This document shows positions 1-7,980 of a stretch of DNA of 64,000 nt, piece by piece (the stretch's first letter is position 1; each line of letters opens with the position of its first letter). Below the pieces are notes generated by a model, which saw nothing but the letters and a program-made list of their open reading frames with translations, had not been told where the DNA came from and did not search any database. Source of the stretch: Mucilaginibacter cryoferens (GTDB lineage Bacteria; Bacteroidota; Bacteroidia; Sphingobacteriales; Sphingobacteriaceae); the NCBI RefSeq assembly GCF_014205845.1, contig NZ_JACHCR010000020.1:62001-126000 (forward strand), read 5' to 3'. The position numbers and the translations under genes are program-made.

Positions 1-179
1 AACAAATTGCCACCACTTTTTGCCACCTTTGCTTAAAAACCGAACCTGCCATATTGATCTGTTTTGCATTTAAGCGACCAACCCGGCGGCTCTTAGTGGT
101 TGATTAACAAGAGAACGAGGAATTTGATTGAAGGAATGAAAGAAAGAGTATAGAGCCAGCATGACGCGCTACAACACCG
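1..179. other. Window edge without a recognisable gene
   Basis: No convincing reading frame, RNA gene or repeat is visible between the window edge and the cold-shock terminator. A gene ending just outside the window cannot be excluded. Confidence 0.4.
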
Positions 180-214
180 CAAAAAAAATCCCGCTCCTTT
201 GCAGGAGCGGGATT
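180..214 (-). terminator. Rho-independent terminator of the cold-shock gene
   Basis: Perfect 10-bp stem ATCCCGCTCC (188-197) with GGAGCGGGAT (204-213), six-base loop. On the minus strand it is followed by eight T residues (181-188). It lies 22 bases past the stop codon of the cold-shock gene. Confidence 0.9.
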
Positions 215-235
215 TACAAATGATTATATAGGGTA

Positions 236-427
236 TTAAACTATTTTAACATTTACTGCATTTGGACCTTTACGGCCTTCTTCTACGTCGTAAGTAACTG
301 AGTTATTCTCGCGAATGTTGTCAATCAGACCTGAAGAGTGTACGAAAATTTCGCTACCACCATTAGCTGGTGTGATAAAACCGAAACCTTTTTCGTCATT
401 AAAAAATTTTACTGTTCCTTGTTGCAT
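236..427 (-). CDS. Cold-shock domain protein, CspA family
   Basis: A 63-residue single cold-shock domain, the usual length of a free-standing Csp. It binds single-stranded RNA or DNA and acts as an RNA chaperone in the cytoplasm. RNP1 is seen as KGFGFI (residues 13-18) and RNP2 as IFVHSS (27-32); the N-terminal GTVKFFND strand is typical of the family. The gene stands alone, with its own terminator behind it and a TAnnTTTG promoter element about 23 bases before the start codon. Family membership is certain; whether it is cold-induced or constitutive cannot be told, and no gene number (cspA, cspC) is assigned because these paralogues are not separable by eye. Confidence 0.95.
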   Translation of the reverse strand: MQQGTVKFFNDEKGFGFITPANGGSEIFVHSSGLIDNIRENNSVTYDVEEGRKGPNAVNVKIV

Positions 428-449
428 TATATTGTATATTAATAAGTTG

Positions 450-457
450 CAAACATA
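450..457 (-). promoter_or_regulatory. Probable -7 promoter element of the cold-shock gene
   Basis: On the minus strand the bases read TATGTTTG, an exact match to the Bacteroidota -7 element TAnnTTTG. I see no TTG at the expected -33 distance, so only this half of the promoter is supported. Confidence 0.45.
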
Positions 458-660
458 CGCTTAATTTATCACATTTTTACTATTGGTAAAATTATTTAAT
501 TTCTGGTAAAAGATAATCATCCCGATACCCAAGGTGCTTTTATGAGAGAATACGATGCGGCAGAGCCTTAAAACGTCATCAGATTAATAAAATCAGTACG
601 ATATTGCCTATCTTAGTTTTACCATGGGTTGACATTAGTTACCCTATCCATCTGCTTTTT

Positions 661-1740
661 ATGATCAAATCCGTTATAACACTACTTTTTGCATTTGGTA
701 CAATTGCTGTTTTTGCACAGGCACAAACAAATATTAGCGGGCATATTAATGGCGAGATCAGTAGCAAATCCATAGTTGCTGACACCATTTTTTTTACGCA
801 CGGGCCACTTGACGATAAGTATTATACCAACGGCCTGGCCTCATCCCCATTAAAAGCCAATCATTATATCATTGATAATAACCTGCCTTATCCGCAGATG
901 TATAAAATTTATTTTGCATCAGATAAAAACATATTGGTGTGGCGAAAGGGGCTGTATTTTGTTGATGCAACCACAACCAGCATACAAACCAATTACCTTG
1001 CCGATAATTGCAGCCTGGTAAACGGTATTACAGCCGGCGAATATCAAAACAGGTTTATCCCATTTGCAACCAAAGGTGTGCCCTATGATTGCAAATCAGA
1101 GTACCTGTCAGATCTGTTTTACAACAACGACTATAAAGTTGATAGTTTATTATTAAAATACGTGCCCCAAAACCGCTCATCCTATGTTGCTTTATGGCTG
1201 TTAGCGGGGCGTTTTAGTTCTTTTGGCCAATCGGCGCTGCGCCAACAAACGCTGGTTGAGTTTTCTGCCGAAATAAAGAGCGGCAGGCTCTGGAAAACCC
1301 TGGATGAAGACTTTAAGAACTCAAAAATTAAGGAAAATGAGACTTTCCCGCAGATAGATCTGAAAACGCTGGACTTAATCGCAACAAAGTTAGTGCTACC
1401 GAAAGCAAAGTATACCCTTATTGATTTTTGGTTTGCCCGTTGCAGGCCTTGCCTGGATACCATCCCTGCGCTAAAAAAGCTGTATGCTGGCTATCAGCAT
1501 AAAGGATTTGAGATTGTAAGCATTTCTGTTGATGAAACCGTAAATGTACCCATCTGGCAACGAAGAGTTAAAGAACACGGCCTAACCTGGCCACAGTATT
1601 TAGAAGAAAATAATTTTAGGATAAACGAGCTAGGCATAAAAAGCTTCCCCACCTTTATATTACTGAACAGCGATGGAAAAGTAATATGGAAGGATTTTGA
1701 TCTGGATGATCTGGATGTATTTTTGAAGAAGAATATGTGA
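661..1740 (+). CDS. Secreted TlpA/ResA-like thioredoxin-fold protein
   Basis: A 359-residue protein with a signal peptide (about residues 1-20, ending near FAQAQT) and a C-terminal thioredoxin domain. The active-site motif is CRPC (residues 261-264) in the context DFWFARCRPC, followed by the usual KGFEIVSISVDE strand and the cis-proline stretch SFPTF. Such proteins reduce or exchange disulfides in the periplasm, or support cytochrome maturation. The N-terminal 240 residues are a family-specific region that I do not recognise. The reading frame is open upstream from a TTG at 604, but the ATG at 661 begins a proper signal peptide, so I choose it. It is monocistronic. The partner substrate cannot be inferred from neighbours. 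CRPC is less common than CPPC or CGPC. Confidence 0.85.
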   Translation: MIKSVITLLFAFGTIAVFAQAQTNISGHINGEISSKSIVADTIFFTHGPLDDKYYTNGLASSPLKANHYIIDNNLPYPQMYKIYFASDKNILVWRKGLYFVDATTTSIQTNYLADNCSLVNGITAGEYQNRFIPFATKGVPYDCKSEYLSDLFYNNDYKVDSLLLKYVPQNRSSYVALWLLAGRFSSFGQSALRQQTLVEFSAEIKSGRLWKTLDEDFKNSKIKENETFPQIDLKTLDLIATKLVLPKAKYTLIDFWFARCRPCLDTIPALKKLYAGYQHKGFEIVSISVDETVNVPIWQRRVKEHGLTWPQYLEENNFRINELGIKSFPTFILLNSDGKVIWKDFDLDDLDVFLKKNM

Positions 1741-1833
1741 GGAGAAAGACCTAGCCCACAACCGGCTTTCTACAACAAATCTTTTATCTATTAATCCTTT
1801 CTCTTTGCTCTATCTTCTATTATTTTAGCAATA

Positions 1834-2289
1834 ATGAAAAACATTACCTTAATAAGAACCACCAGCGATAACCCCGATTTCCGTACCCTTACCCGCCAAC
1901 TTGATGCCGACCTTCGCCTCCGTAACGGCGATGTGATGAACCTTTACGACCAGCATAATGTAATTGATAAGATAGATACCGTAGTTATAGCCTACCTCAA
2001 CAATCAACCTGCTGGCTGCGGCTGTTTTAAAGATTTTGATGCCGAAACCGTAGAAATTAAAAGAATGTTTGTGCGCCACAACGCCCGCGGCAACGGCATC
2101 AGCACCCTGGTATTACACGACCTGGAAACCTGGGCTGCCGAATTAGGCTACCATTATACCGTTTTAGAAACTGCCAGCAAACAACTGGAAGCACATAGCC
2201 TGTACCGCAAATTTGGTTATGTACAAACAGAAAATTATGGGGTGTATGTTGGCCTGCCGGATAGTTTGTGTTTTAGAAAAATGTTGTAA
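1834..2289 (+). CDS. GNAT family N-acetyltransferase
   Basis: A 151-residue single GNAT domain. The acetyl-CoA pyrophosphate-binding loop is seen as RHNARGNGIS (residues 81-90), preceded by the strand VEIKRMFV and followed by a helix (TLVLHDLETWAAELGY) and a final YRKFGY motif, all in the usual order. It transfers an acetyl group from acetyl-CoA to an amine; the substrate is not predictable. The leading ATG follows an AT-rich stretch and fits the family length. It is probably a single-gene unit, 93 bases after the thioredoxin-like gene and on the same strand, so weak co-transcription is possible. Confidence 0.9.
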   Translation: MKNITLIRTTSDNPDFRTLTRQLDADLRLRNGDVMNLYDQHNVIDKIDTVVIAYLNNQPAGCGCFKDFDAETVEIKRMFVRHNARGNGISTLVLHDLETWAAELGYHYTVLETASKQLEAHSLYRKFGYVQTENYGVYVGLPDSLCFRKML

Positions 2290-2341
2290 TTGAAGTTAAA
2301 CGCTAATGGTTGTAAACAATTTATTATCAATATAATAACTA

Positions 2342-2444
2342 CCGTCATTGCGAGGCACGAAGCAATCCCCGATTTACAGAGTAGCTGTGCAAATCCGCCC
2401 TGTATTTTGGGGATTGCTTCGTCGTACCTCCTCGCAAGGACGGT
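2342..2444. repeat. Imperfect inverted repeat, REP/MITE-like
   Basis: The left arm (2342-2371) begins CCGTCATTGCGAGGCACGAA and ends AGCAATCCCC. The right arm (2409-2444) is its inverse with a few changes: GGGGATTGCTTCG, then CTCGCAAGGACGG. The arms enclose 37 bases. A related half element occurs at 32391-32413. I recall this sequence as a common dispersed repeat in Sphingobacteriaceae genomes. No coding capacity is likely; the open frame across it is accidental. Confidence 0.8.
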
Positions 2445-2450
2445 CTTTTT

Positions 2451-2575
2451 TTAAGATGTCATTACTGTTTTTTCTGGGTTACCCCCGGTTGTCACTCGCA
2501 ATGACGATCTGTTTTCAAGATGCCATTACTGTTTTTGGCTGGTTAAATCGGATTGTCTCTCAATCACAAAATGGG
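2451..2575. repeat. Two short tandem copies with a remnant of the same repeat
   Basis: AAGATGTCATTACTGTTTTT near 2453 recurs with small changes about 64 bases later near 2518 (AAGATGCCATTACTGTTTTT). Between them TCGCAATGACG is the inverse of the CGTCATTGCGA end of the neighbouring inverted repeat. This looks like a decayed repeat cluster. Confidence 0.55.
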
Positions 2576-2637
2576 TAAACGAAGCACAATTCTTCATTTA
2601 CCCATTCACTATCCGCCATCAGCATTCACCCTAAATA

Positions 2638-3474
2638 TCAACCTCCATCACCTAACTGAAAATTAAAAGGAATACTGTAAGCAACGCGTACTGGCTGCCC
2701 GTTTTGGATGCCGGGTTTCCAGGGTTTGGCCAGTTTTAGTACCCGGATGGCTTCTTCATCAAAGCCAAAACCCGCGCCGCGACTTACCTTTATGTTGGAG
2801 ATCTGGCCATTTTTTTCGACCACAAAACTCAGAAACACTTTACCCGATACACCCTGCTCCTGCGCGGCCGGTGGAAACCTTAAATTCTTTTGTAAAAATT
2901 TGGCCCAACCTGCTGCGCCGCCTTCCGGCTCGGGCATTACTTCAATCCCCCTGAAATCGTGTATGGATTGATCTTCTACAATATCGCCTTTACCACTGCC
3001 ATTGCCCGGCGGATCGATGGGATCAACAACCACCGGGCCATTGCCATCTGCCTTAATTGTTTTAGGGCCTATTGCCCCATTTAGCTCGGTTATTGCAGGT
3101 GGCTCTTCAGTTATGTCCTTATCGGTTACTACCGGGGTAACAAAGCGTACTGTTGGTACAGGGGTCGATGTTTTTGGCGGGCTAACCGGCTTTTCCAAAA
3201 CAGGCTTTTTAATTTCATCCTTAGCCGGGGGCTGAATCAGTGTGTTTAGTGAAGCCTCTATTATCCGGGTATTATCCGCAGGTACAGGTTTATGCCTTAA
3301 AGCAATACTAACCGTAACCAAAACAGCCAGGCCGGCAAATGTTATTCCCATAGCCTTGCTCATGGTTTTACTGTAGTGCTGCCTAAGTTCATAGGCGCCA
3401 TACGCTTTGTTGCGCTGGCTAAATACAAGGTCGAGCCACTCCACATTGTACAAATTAAATTTGCTGATATTCAT
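2638..3474 (-). CDS. TonB family protein (copy 1)
   Basis: A 278-residue energy transducer. The N-terminal segment (about residues 1-35, with WLDLVF and YGAYELRQHY) is typical of Bacteroidota TonB proteins. A membrane helix follows (about 42-60), then a proline-rich periplasmic linker (about 75-150), and a C-terminal TonB domain (about 185-275) with the motif FPxxAxExGxSGKVFLSFVVEKNG. It is anchored in the inner membrane with ExbBD and drives TonB-dependent receptors in the outer membrane; exbBD is not in this window. It lies 215 bases downstream of a closely similar copy in the same direction. The similarity is strongest at both ends, while the linker is divergent, as expected after tandem duplication. 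Confidence 0.9.
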   Translation of the reverse strand: MNISKFNLYNVEWLDLVFSQRNKAYGAYELRQHYSKTMSKAMGITFAGLAVLVTVSIALRHKPVPADNTRIIEASLNTLIQPPAKDEIKKPVLEKPVSPPKTSTPVPTVRFVTPVVTDKDITEEPPAITELNGAIGPKTIKADGNGPVVVDPIDPPGNGSGKGDIVEDQSIHDFRGIEVMPEPEGGAAGWAKFLQKNLRFPPAAQEQGVSGKVFLSFVVEKNGQISNIKVSRGAGFGFDEEAIRVLKLAKPWKPGIQNGQPVRVAYSIPFNFQLGDGG

Positions 3475-3593
3475 ATCTTTAAAAATTAAATTTCTTACAG
3501 AACGAATATAAACAAATTATATTTTACAAAACAAATATATTTAAAATTTTATATTGATTATTTAAAAATAACATCGTTTTTATTTGGCAAAAC
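3475..3593. other. AT-rich promoter region of TonB copy 1
   Basis: A strongly AT-rich spacer upstream of the start codon of the first TonB gene. No clear TAnnTTTG element could be fixed. It presumably holds a promoter because a terminator for the preceding gene lies just upstream of it. Confidence 0.35.
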
Positions 3594-3621
3594 ACAAAAA
3601 AGCCCCGTTTAACACGGGGCC
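3594..3621 (-). terminator. Terminator after TonB copy 2
   Basis: Stem GCCCCGT (3602-3608) with ACGGGGC (3614-3620), five-base loop. On the minus strand a run of seven T residues follows (3595-3601). It separates the two tonB-like genes into distinct transcription units. Confidence 0.85.
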
Positions 3622-3689
3622 AAAACTACACCACTCACCTACCATCACAATTACTACAAGTTTTGCAAACTATCATCCCCTTTTCTCCC

Positions 3690-4517
3690 CTACTGTTCTG
3701 CTAATTGAAAATTCATGGGTATTACATATTTAACCCGCACAGGCTGGCCGTTTTGCATTCCCGGTTTCCAGGCTTTGGCCAGCTTTAAAACACGCATAGC
3801 CTCTTCATCAAACCCAAAACCAGCGCCGCGCTCTACCTTTATATTTGATAACGAACCATCTTTTTCAATCACGAAGCTCATCATTACCCTGCCAGACAAA
3901 CCTTGCTCCTGAGCAACACCCGGAAAACGCAAATTTTTTTGCAAAAACTTACTCCACGCTGCCGAACCGCCCACAGGCTCGGGCATTACCTCAAGGCCAC
4001 CCATGCCTACATCGTGTATCGTATTATCAACAGCCGCACCGCTGCCGCCGCCACCGGGTCCTTTATCTTCCAAAACATTGCCCGACTTATCTGTACCCTT
4101 ACTATCGGTGCTACCTATAGTGCCTGCCATTAATTCGGTAGTTTTATGCGGCTCAACCGGCGGATCATTTGGCACTACTACCGGGGGCAAACTCTGTATT
4201 GTTTTTACCGGTGTTGTTGGCTTTATTGGTTCGGATTTGGGCGGTTGTGTTTTCTTAAGTTCTGCTTTAACCGGAATTGCAACCACTTGGGGACTAAGAG
4301 TTACCGGCGTAAATTTTAATATAGGAACAGGTGCTGGCCTAAAAACAATGCTTGCTGTAATTAAAACAGCCAAACCTGCAAAGGTTAACCCCATAGCCTT
4401 ACTCATGGTTTTACCATAAGTCTGTCTCAATTCATAAGCACCATATTCTTTGTTACGATGGTCAAATACAAGGTCGAGCCACTCGCCGTTGTACAAATCA
4501 AATTTGGTTATAGGCAT
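3690..4517 (-). CDS. TonB family protein (copy 2)
   Basis: A 275-residue paralogue of the neighbouring TonB protein with the same plan: conserved N-terminus with WLDLVFDHRNKEYGAYELRQ, membrane helix at about 42-60, proline/lysine-rich linker, a glycine-rich stretch (GPGGGGSG, about 160), and a C-terminal TonB domain with FPGVAQEQGLSGRVMMSFVIEKDG. Role as for its neighbour: coupling the proton gradient to outer-membrane receptors. Having two copies lets each serve different receptors or conditions. Own terminator downstream. The 295 bases upstream, shared with a divergent secreted-protein gene, are very AT-rich. Confidence 0.9.
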   Translation of the reverse strand: MPITKFDLYNGEWLDLVFDHRNKEYGAYELRQTYGKTMSKAMGLTFAGLAVLITASIVFRPAPVPILKFTPVTLSPQVVAIPVKAELKKTQPPKSEPIKPTTPVKTIQSLPPVVVPNDPPVEPHKTTELMAGTIGSTDSKGTDKSGNVLEDKGPGGGGSGAAVDNTIHDVGMGGLEVMPEPVGGSAAWSKFLQKNLRFPGVAQEQGLSGRVMMSFVIEKDGSLSNIKVERGAGFGFDEEAMRVLKLAKAWKPGMQNGQPVRVKYVIPMNFQLAEQ

Positions 4518-4812
4518 AGTTTTAAGAATTAAATTTCATATATAACGATTATACATTAGTTATATTTTATAAAATTCAGAAAATATTCATTTTAAGTAAA
4601 ATAAATTTCAGCACAATTTAATTTTCGACAAATTCATCCCGAATGAGAAAATCACACAAAAAAATATTAAAAATTCTATAATTTCCTCTACAATTATTCA
4701 ATACAGGCACATTTAATCGATAAAAAACTACATATTTATCACACAAAACGACAAAAACTTAAAATATTTACAAAAAAATAGCTATTATTTTATTTTTTTA
4801 TTACTTTTAGAC
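4518..4812. other. AT-rich divergent promoter region
   Basis: About 295 bases between the divergent TonB copy 2 gene and the 118-residue secreted-protein gene. It is almost entirely A and T with no repeat, RNA gene or clear -7 element that I can fix. It must contain promoters for both sides. Confidence 0.4.
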
Positions 4813-5169
4813 ATGGTTAATAGATTTTATAGATTTATCGCCTTAATTATTTTGCTCTTTTCCGGACTTTCAGCCTCGGCAAGGGGAGGACTGTACCATA
4901 TTAACCACAAAGAAGAAAAAAAAGCCACCATTTCGGCAACAATAAACCACCACAACCCTTACAGTTACGATAGCATCCTCAATAACGCACCGATACAGGT
5001 TATAAACCTGCAGCAACACCGGAGCGCGCACCCTTTACCTTTTCTTTATACAAGCCCCAATTTTTATACCCTACCGGTAAAGTACTTTCACTTTATTTAC
5101 AACCGGGATACAAGCGGGCTTTCGCGTTTCCGCAAACTCATCCTTTTTCCATTTCATGCTTTTTGGTAA
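4813..5169 (+). CDS. Small secreted protein of unknown function
   Basis: A 118-residue protein with a clear signal peptide: positive start, hydrophobic core LIILLFSGLSASA, likely cleavage near residue 23. The mature part is basic and rich in His, Tyr and Asn (for example KATISATINHHNPYSY). I recognise no domain. Support for it being real: signal peptide, normal start codon after an AT-rich promoter region, and a strong terminator about 120 bases downstream. The C-terminal third has aromatic clusters but no confident membrane segment. The function is unknown, and position next to TonB genes may be chance. Confidence 0.6.
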   Translation: MVNRFYRFIALIILLFSGLSASARGGLYHINHKEEKKATISATINHHNPYSYDSILNNAPIQVINLQQHRSAHPLPFLYTSPNFYTLPVKYFHFIYNRDTSGLSRFRKLILFPFHAFW

Positions 5170-5235
5170 TAGCTAAACATGTTATACAGCTGCGCTGATT
5201 ACGCAACTGTAATTCTTGTTTTTTAAAATTTAGTT

Positions 5236-5280
5236 TAAATACTGTGCGGCATTTTGATTGGGTGCCTGCAAGTATTGTTT
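5236..5280 (+). repeat. Degenerate copy of the following terminator hairpin
   Basis: The bases ATACTG..GGCATTTTGATTGGGTGCC resemble the terminator 47 bases downstream (same ATTTTGATTGGGT loop) but the stem is broken. It looks like a local duplication of the terminator. Confidence 0.5.
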
Positions 5281-5285
5281 TTAAT

Positions 5286-5322
5286 ACTGCCCGGTATTTT
5301 GATTGGGTACCGGGCAGTTTAT
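5286..5322 (+). terminator. Strong terminator after the small secreted-protein gene
   Basis: Perfect 11-bp stem ACTGCCCGGTA (5286-5296) with TACCGGGCAGT (5308-5318) and an 11-base loop, followed by a short T-rich tail. Confidence 0.75.
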
Positions 5323-5456
5323 TAAAACGCTAATAAATTTAATCCCTTAAACAACCTTTTTAAACCAGATTAAAAGCTTTAACAACCAAACCCAGGCTCT
5401 TTGCTTTGCGCAACAAGCCTGTAGCTTCTTTATTAACTATCCCTAAAACCCCAAGC

Positions 5457-6764
5457 ATGAAAAAATTCATTCCATTTGGCGTACTTTTACTTGTAATAGT
5501 ACTTGCGCTTATATTCCCATCTGTTGATGTTACCACTATTAAAGACAGCAAAATAGATACCGGCGACACCGCCTGGCTATTAGTGAGCACCGCCCTTGTA
5601 TTAATCATGACTCCCGGCCTGGCTTTTTTTTACGGCGGCATGGTGAGCAAAAAAAACGTACTATCAACCATGCTGCAAAGCTTTGTATGTATGGGAGTTA
5701 TTACCGTAATATGGGTTATATTCGGTTTTAGCCTTGCCTTTGGCGATTCCATCGGCGGTTTTATTGGCGACCCACGCACCTTTTTTATGATGAAGGGCAC
5801 TCTTGGCAATGCCACCTGGAAACTTGCCCCAACCATCCCGCTGGTATTATTTGCCATGTTTCAGCTTAAATTCGCGGTTATTACCCCGGCCCTTATTACC
5901 GGTGCCTTTGCCGAGCGCATTCGCTTTAACTCTTATGTGATATTCCTTTGCCTTTTTATGGTATTTATATACGCCCCGCTTGCCCACTCTACCTGGCACC
6001 CCGATGGCTTTTTGTTTGGTAAAGGCGTACTTGATTTTGCCGGCGGCACAGTAGTACACATGAGCGCAGGCTGGGCCGCCCTTGCATCGGCCCTATACTT
6101 AAAAAAACGTAACGAAACAGCTCACAACCCAGCCCGTATCAGCTACGTGTTATTAGGCACCGGCTTACTATGGTTTGGCTGGTTTGGCTTCAATGCCGGC
6201 TCGGCATTAGGCTCTGGCACACTTGCAGCAACAGCCTTAGCTACCACAACTACAGCATCGGCCGCAGCAGCAATGGCCTGGATGTTTTTTGATATCCTGC
6301 GTGGTAAAAAACCGGGCGTACTGGGTGCCTGTATTGGCGCGGTTGTTGGCCTGGTAGCCATTACTCCTGCAGCCGGCTTTGTAACCATCCCACATTCCTT
6401 AATAATAGGTATTGTAGCTGCTGTAGTAAGCAACCTGGTTGTGATCTGGAGAAGCAAAACCAGCATCGATGATACACTGGACGTATTTCCATGCCATGGT
6501 GTAGGCGGCATGGTTGGCATGCTGCTAACCGGTGTATTTGCACACCAAAACGTTAACGCCGGTAACACCACAGGAAACGGGTTATATTACGGCGAAACCC
6601 ATTTGTTTTTTGTACACCTGATGGCCTTGGTAGCTGTATCTGCCTTCGCTTTCTTCGGATCATTGCTATTATTGAAAGTAACCGACATGATAAGCACACT
6701 GCGCGTAACCCCCGAAGAAGAACTGGCCGGCCTTGACATTAGCCAACACGACGAGGAACTATAA
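5457..6764 (+). CDS. amt: Ammonium transporter, Amt family (copy 1)
   Basis: A 435-residue inner-membrane channel with about eleven membrane helices. It conducts ammonia derived from ammonium into the cytoplasm. Family signatures: FYGGMVSKKNVLSTM after the first conserved helix, the stretch DFAGGTVVHMSAGWAAL with the first pore histidine, and FPCHGVGGMVGMLLTGVFA with the second pore histidine. The C-terminus ends with the cytoplasmic EEELAGLDISQHDEEL motif that contacts PII in E. coli AmtB. I chose ATG 5457 because the upstream open frame starts with TTG and adds 17 non-hydrophobic residues. No glnK/PII gene is adjacent, which is unusual for an amt gene. Followed by an intergenic stretch and a strong terminator. 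Confidence 0.95.
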   Translation: MKKFIPFGVLLLVIVLALIFPSVDVTTIKDSKIDTGDTAWLLVSTALVLIMTPGLAFFYGGMVSKKNVLSTMLQSFVCMGVITVIWVIFGFSLAFGDSIGGFIGDPRTFFMMKGTLGNATWKLAPTIPLVLFAMFQLKFAVITPALITGAFAERIRFNSYVIFLCLFMVFIYAPLAHSTWHPDGFLFGKGVLDFAGGTVVHMSAGWAALASALYLKKRNETAHNPARISYVLLGTGLLWFGWFGFNAGSALGSGTLAATALATTTTASAAAAMAWMFFDILRGKKPGVLGACIGAVVGLVAITPAAGFVTIPHSLIIGIVAAVVSNLVVIWRSKTSIDDTLDVFPCHGVGGMVGMLLTGVFAHQNVNAGNTTGNGLYYGETHLFFVHLMALVAVSAFAFFGSLLLLKVTDMISTLRVTPEEELAGLDISQHDEEL

Positions 6765-6783
6765 AAACATAAAACAATTTATT

Positions 6784-6912
6784 GACACGAATTTCACGAA
6801 TAAGGTCGAATTATCACAAACGAGCCCAATTTAACTTAATCAACCAAAGCAAACTTTCTTATCAAACATATTTAAACATCAAATAAAATGGACGGACACA
6901 AATTTCACGAGT
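6784..6912. repeat. Dispersed CACGAATT repeat, two partial copies
   Basis: GACACGAATTTCACGAATAA at 6784 is followed by GGTCGAATTATCACAAA. A second shorter copy, GACACAAATTTCACGAG, lies at 6895-6911. Similar sequences occur after glnN (13661) and before the ClC gene (17394). Confidence 0.6.
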
Positions 6913-7018
6913 GGAAAAACAATCATTGGCATTGTTAACACCACCAAGAAACCAAACATAACAACGCACAAAAAATTAACGTTTTTATATTGTCTCGCCA
7001 GACTGTTAAAAAACCAAA

Positions 7019-7053
7019 AGCCGTCTCTGATTTAAAGAGACGGCTTTTTTTTG
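7019..7053 (+). terminator. Terminator downstream of amt copy 1
   Basis: Stem AGCCGTCTCT (7019-7028) with AGAGACGGCT (7036-7045), seven-base loop, then eight T residues. It lies 255 bases past the amt stop; the sequence between is repeat-like, not coding. Confidence 0.9.
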
Positions 7054-7190
7054 GGGAACTATCAGATAAGAAATCTTAAGAGTAAGGACTGAGAGAGCAA
7101 GGAACAAAGACAAGGTAATAAACGGAATAAAGTTTTAATAACTACCTCAACCAAACACCAATAAACTAATGAACCAATAAATAAACACCC

Positions 7191-7784
7191 CTACCAGTCC
7201 TTGGTCGAGATCTTTTTTAGAGCTTTATCGGTTTTGGGGGCCGATGAGATCTTTAACATGTAACTTTTTAAAACCGCACCATTTTGGCGACTATTGGCAA
7301 GTATCTTATCAAGATAAACAGCAAAATCTTTTTTATCAAGCTTATTTTTAGCGTCTTCCATAGGGATACCTACACCCGGCTGTAACACATCCATACCATA
7401 CCTATCGCGCGTGTACGGACTAAATACAAAATCGGTAAACCAATAACGATATTTCCCGTCTTTTACTTCTATATGCAACGTATAGGCAATCTGGCCGCCC
7501 ATACTGCTCAATATCAATGCTTTTTTTGTTACCACAAAACTACCTTCGCCGGTTAAAACACCGGCAGCCTCGTCTGTTTTTGTAATCTTAAGTTTACCTT
7601 TAGGGTATGCCTTGCGCATAAAATTCAATCCCCTGTTAAACAAAGTATCCTTAACCAAGGCCGCTTGCTCAACCGTCTGATAGTAAATATATTTATTACG
7701 CTCATCAAAAGCCAATGAATCTTTTTGAGCCAGGGCCACTTTAGCCGACAATATGAATATTAAGGCAACAACAATATTTTTCAT
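7191..7784 (-). CDS. DUF4468 secreted protein
   Basis: A 197-residue protein with a signal peptide (cleavage near residue 19, after ALA). The mature part matches the pattern of the DUF4468 family, which has a TATA-binding-like fold: segments ITKTDEAAGVLTGEG, YTLHIEVKDGKYRYWFTDF and a short C-terminal helix region. It is probably periplasmic or surface-associated; the biochemical role of the family is not known to me. It stands alone between two terminators or spacers and opposes the amt gene, so context says little. Identification is by remembered family pattern. Confidence 0.75.
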   Translation of the reverse strand: MKNIVVALIFILSAKVALAQKDSLAFDERNKYIYYQTVEQAALVKDTLFNRGLNFMRKAYPKGKLKITKTDEAAGVLTGEGSFVVTKKALILSSMGGQIAYTLHIEVKDGKYRYWFTDFVFSPYTRDRYGMDVLQPGVGIPMEDAKNKLDKKDFAVYLDKILANSRQNGAVLKSYMLKISSAPKTDKALKKISTKDW

Positions 7785-7924
7785 CGAATGTGTTTTAGTT
7801 CAAAATCAATATAAAAAGCACCTTTGCTTAATATTGGAGCCAGGGAACGAGCTTAGGGGTTTCCATCTCCCCCTCTTTTCTTAATTATTGACTCTTACTT
7901 CTTGATTCTATTCTGTATAAAGAT

Positions 7925-7960
7925 AAAAAGCCTCCCGGTTATATCAGGAGGCTTTTTGTA
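7925..7960 (-). terminator. Terminator after the porin gene
   Basis: Stem AAAAAGCCTCC (7925-7935) with GGAGGCTTTTT (7947-7957), 11-base loop. T-rich on the minus strand, 20 bases past the stop of the porin gene. The A-rich flank means it could also act in the other direction. Confidence 0.85.
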
Positions 7961-7980
7961 AAATAATGTTTTAATTAAAA

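Noticed and set aside
604..660. N-terminal extension of the thioredoxin-like protein
   Set aside because: It begins with TTG and would bury the signal peptide; ATG 661 is better.
2348..2578. Open frame of 76 codons on the plus strand
   Set aside because: It runs through inverted and tandem repeats; the protein has no domain or start context.
6143..6571. 142-codon frame opposite to amt copy 1
   Set aside because: Antisense to a strong gene with Ala/Pro/Thr-biased shadow composition.
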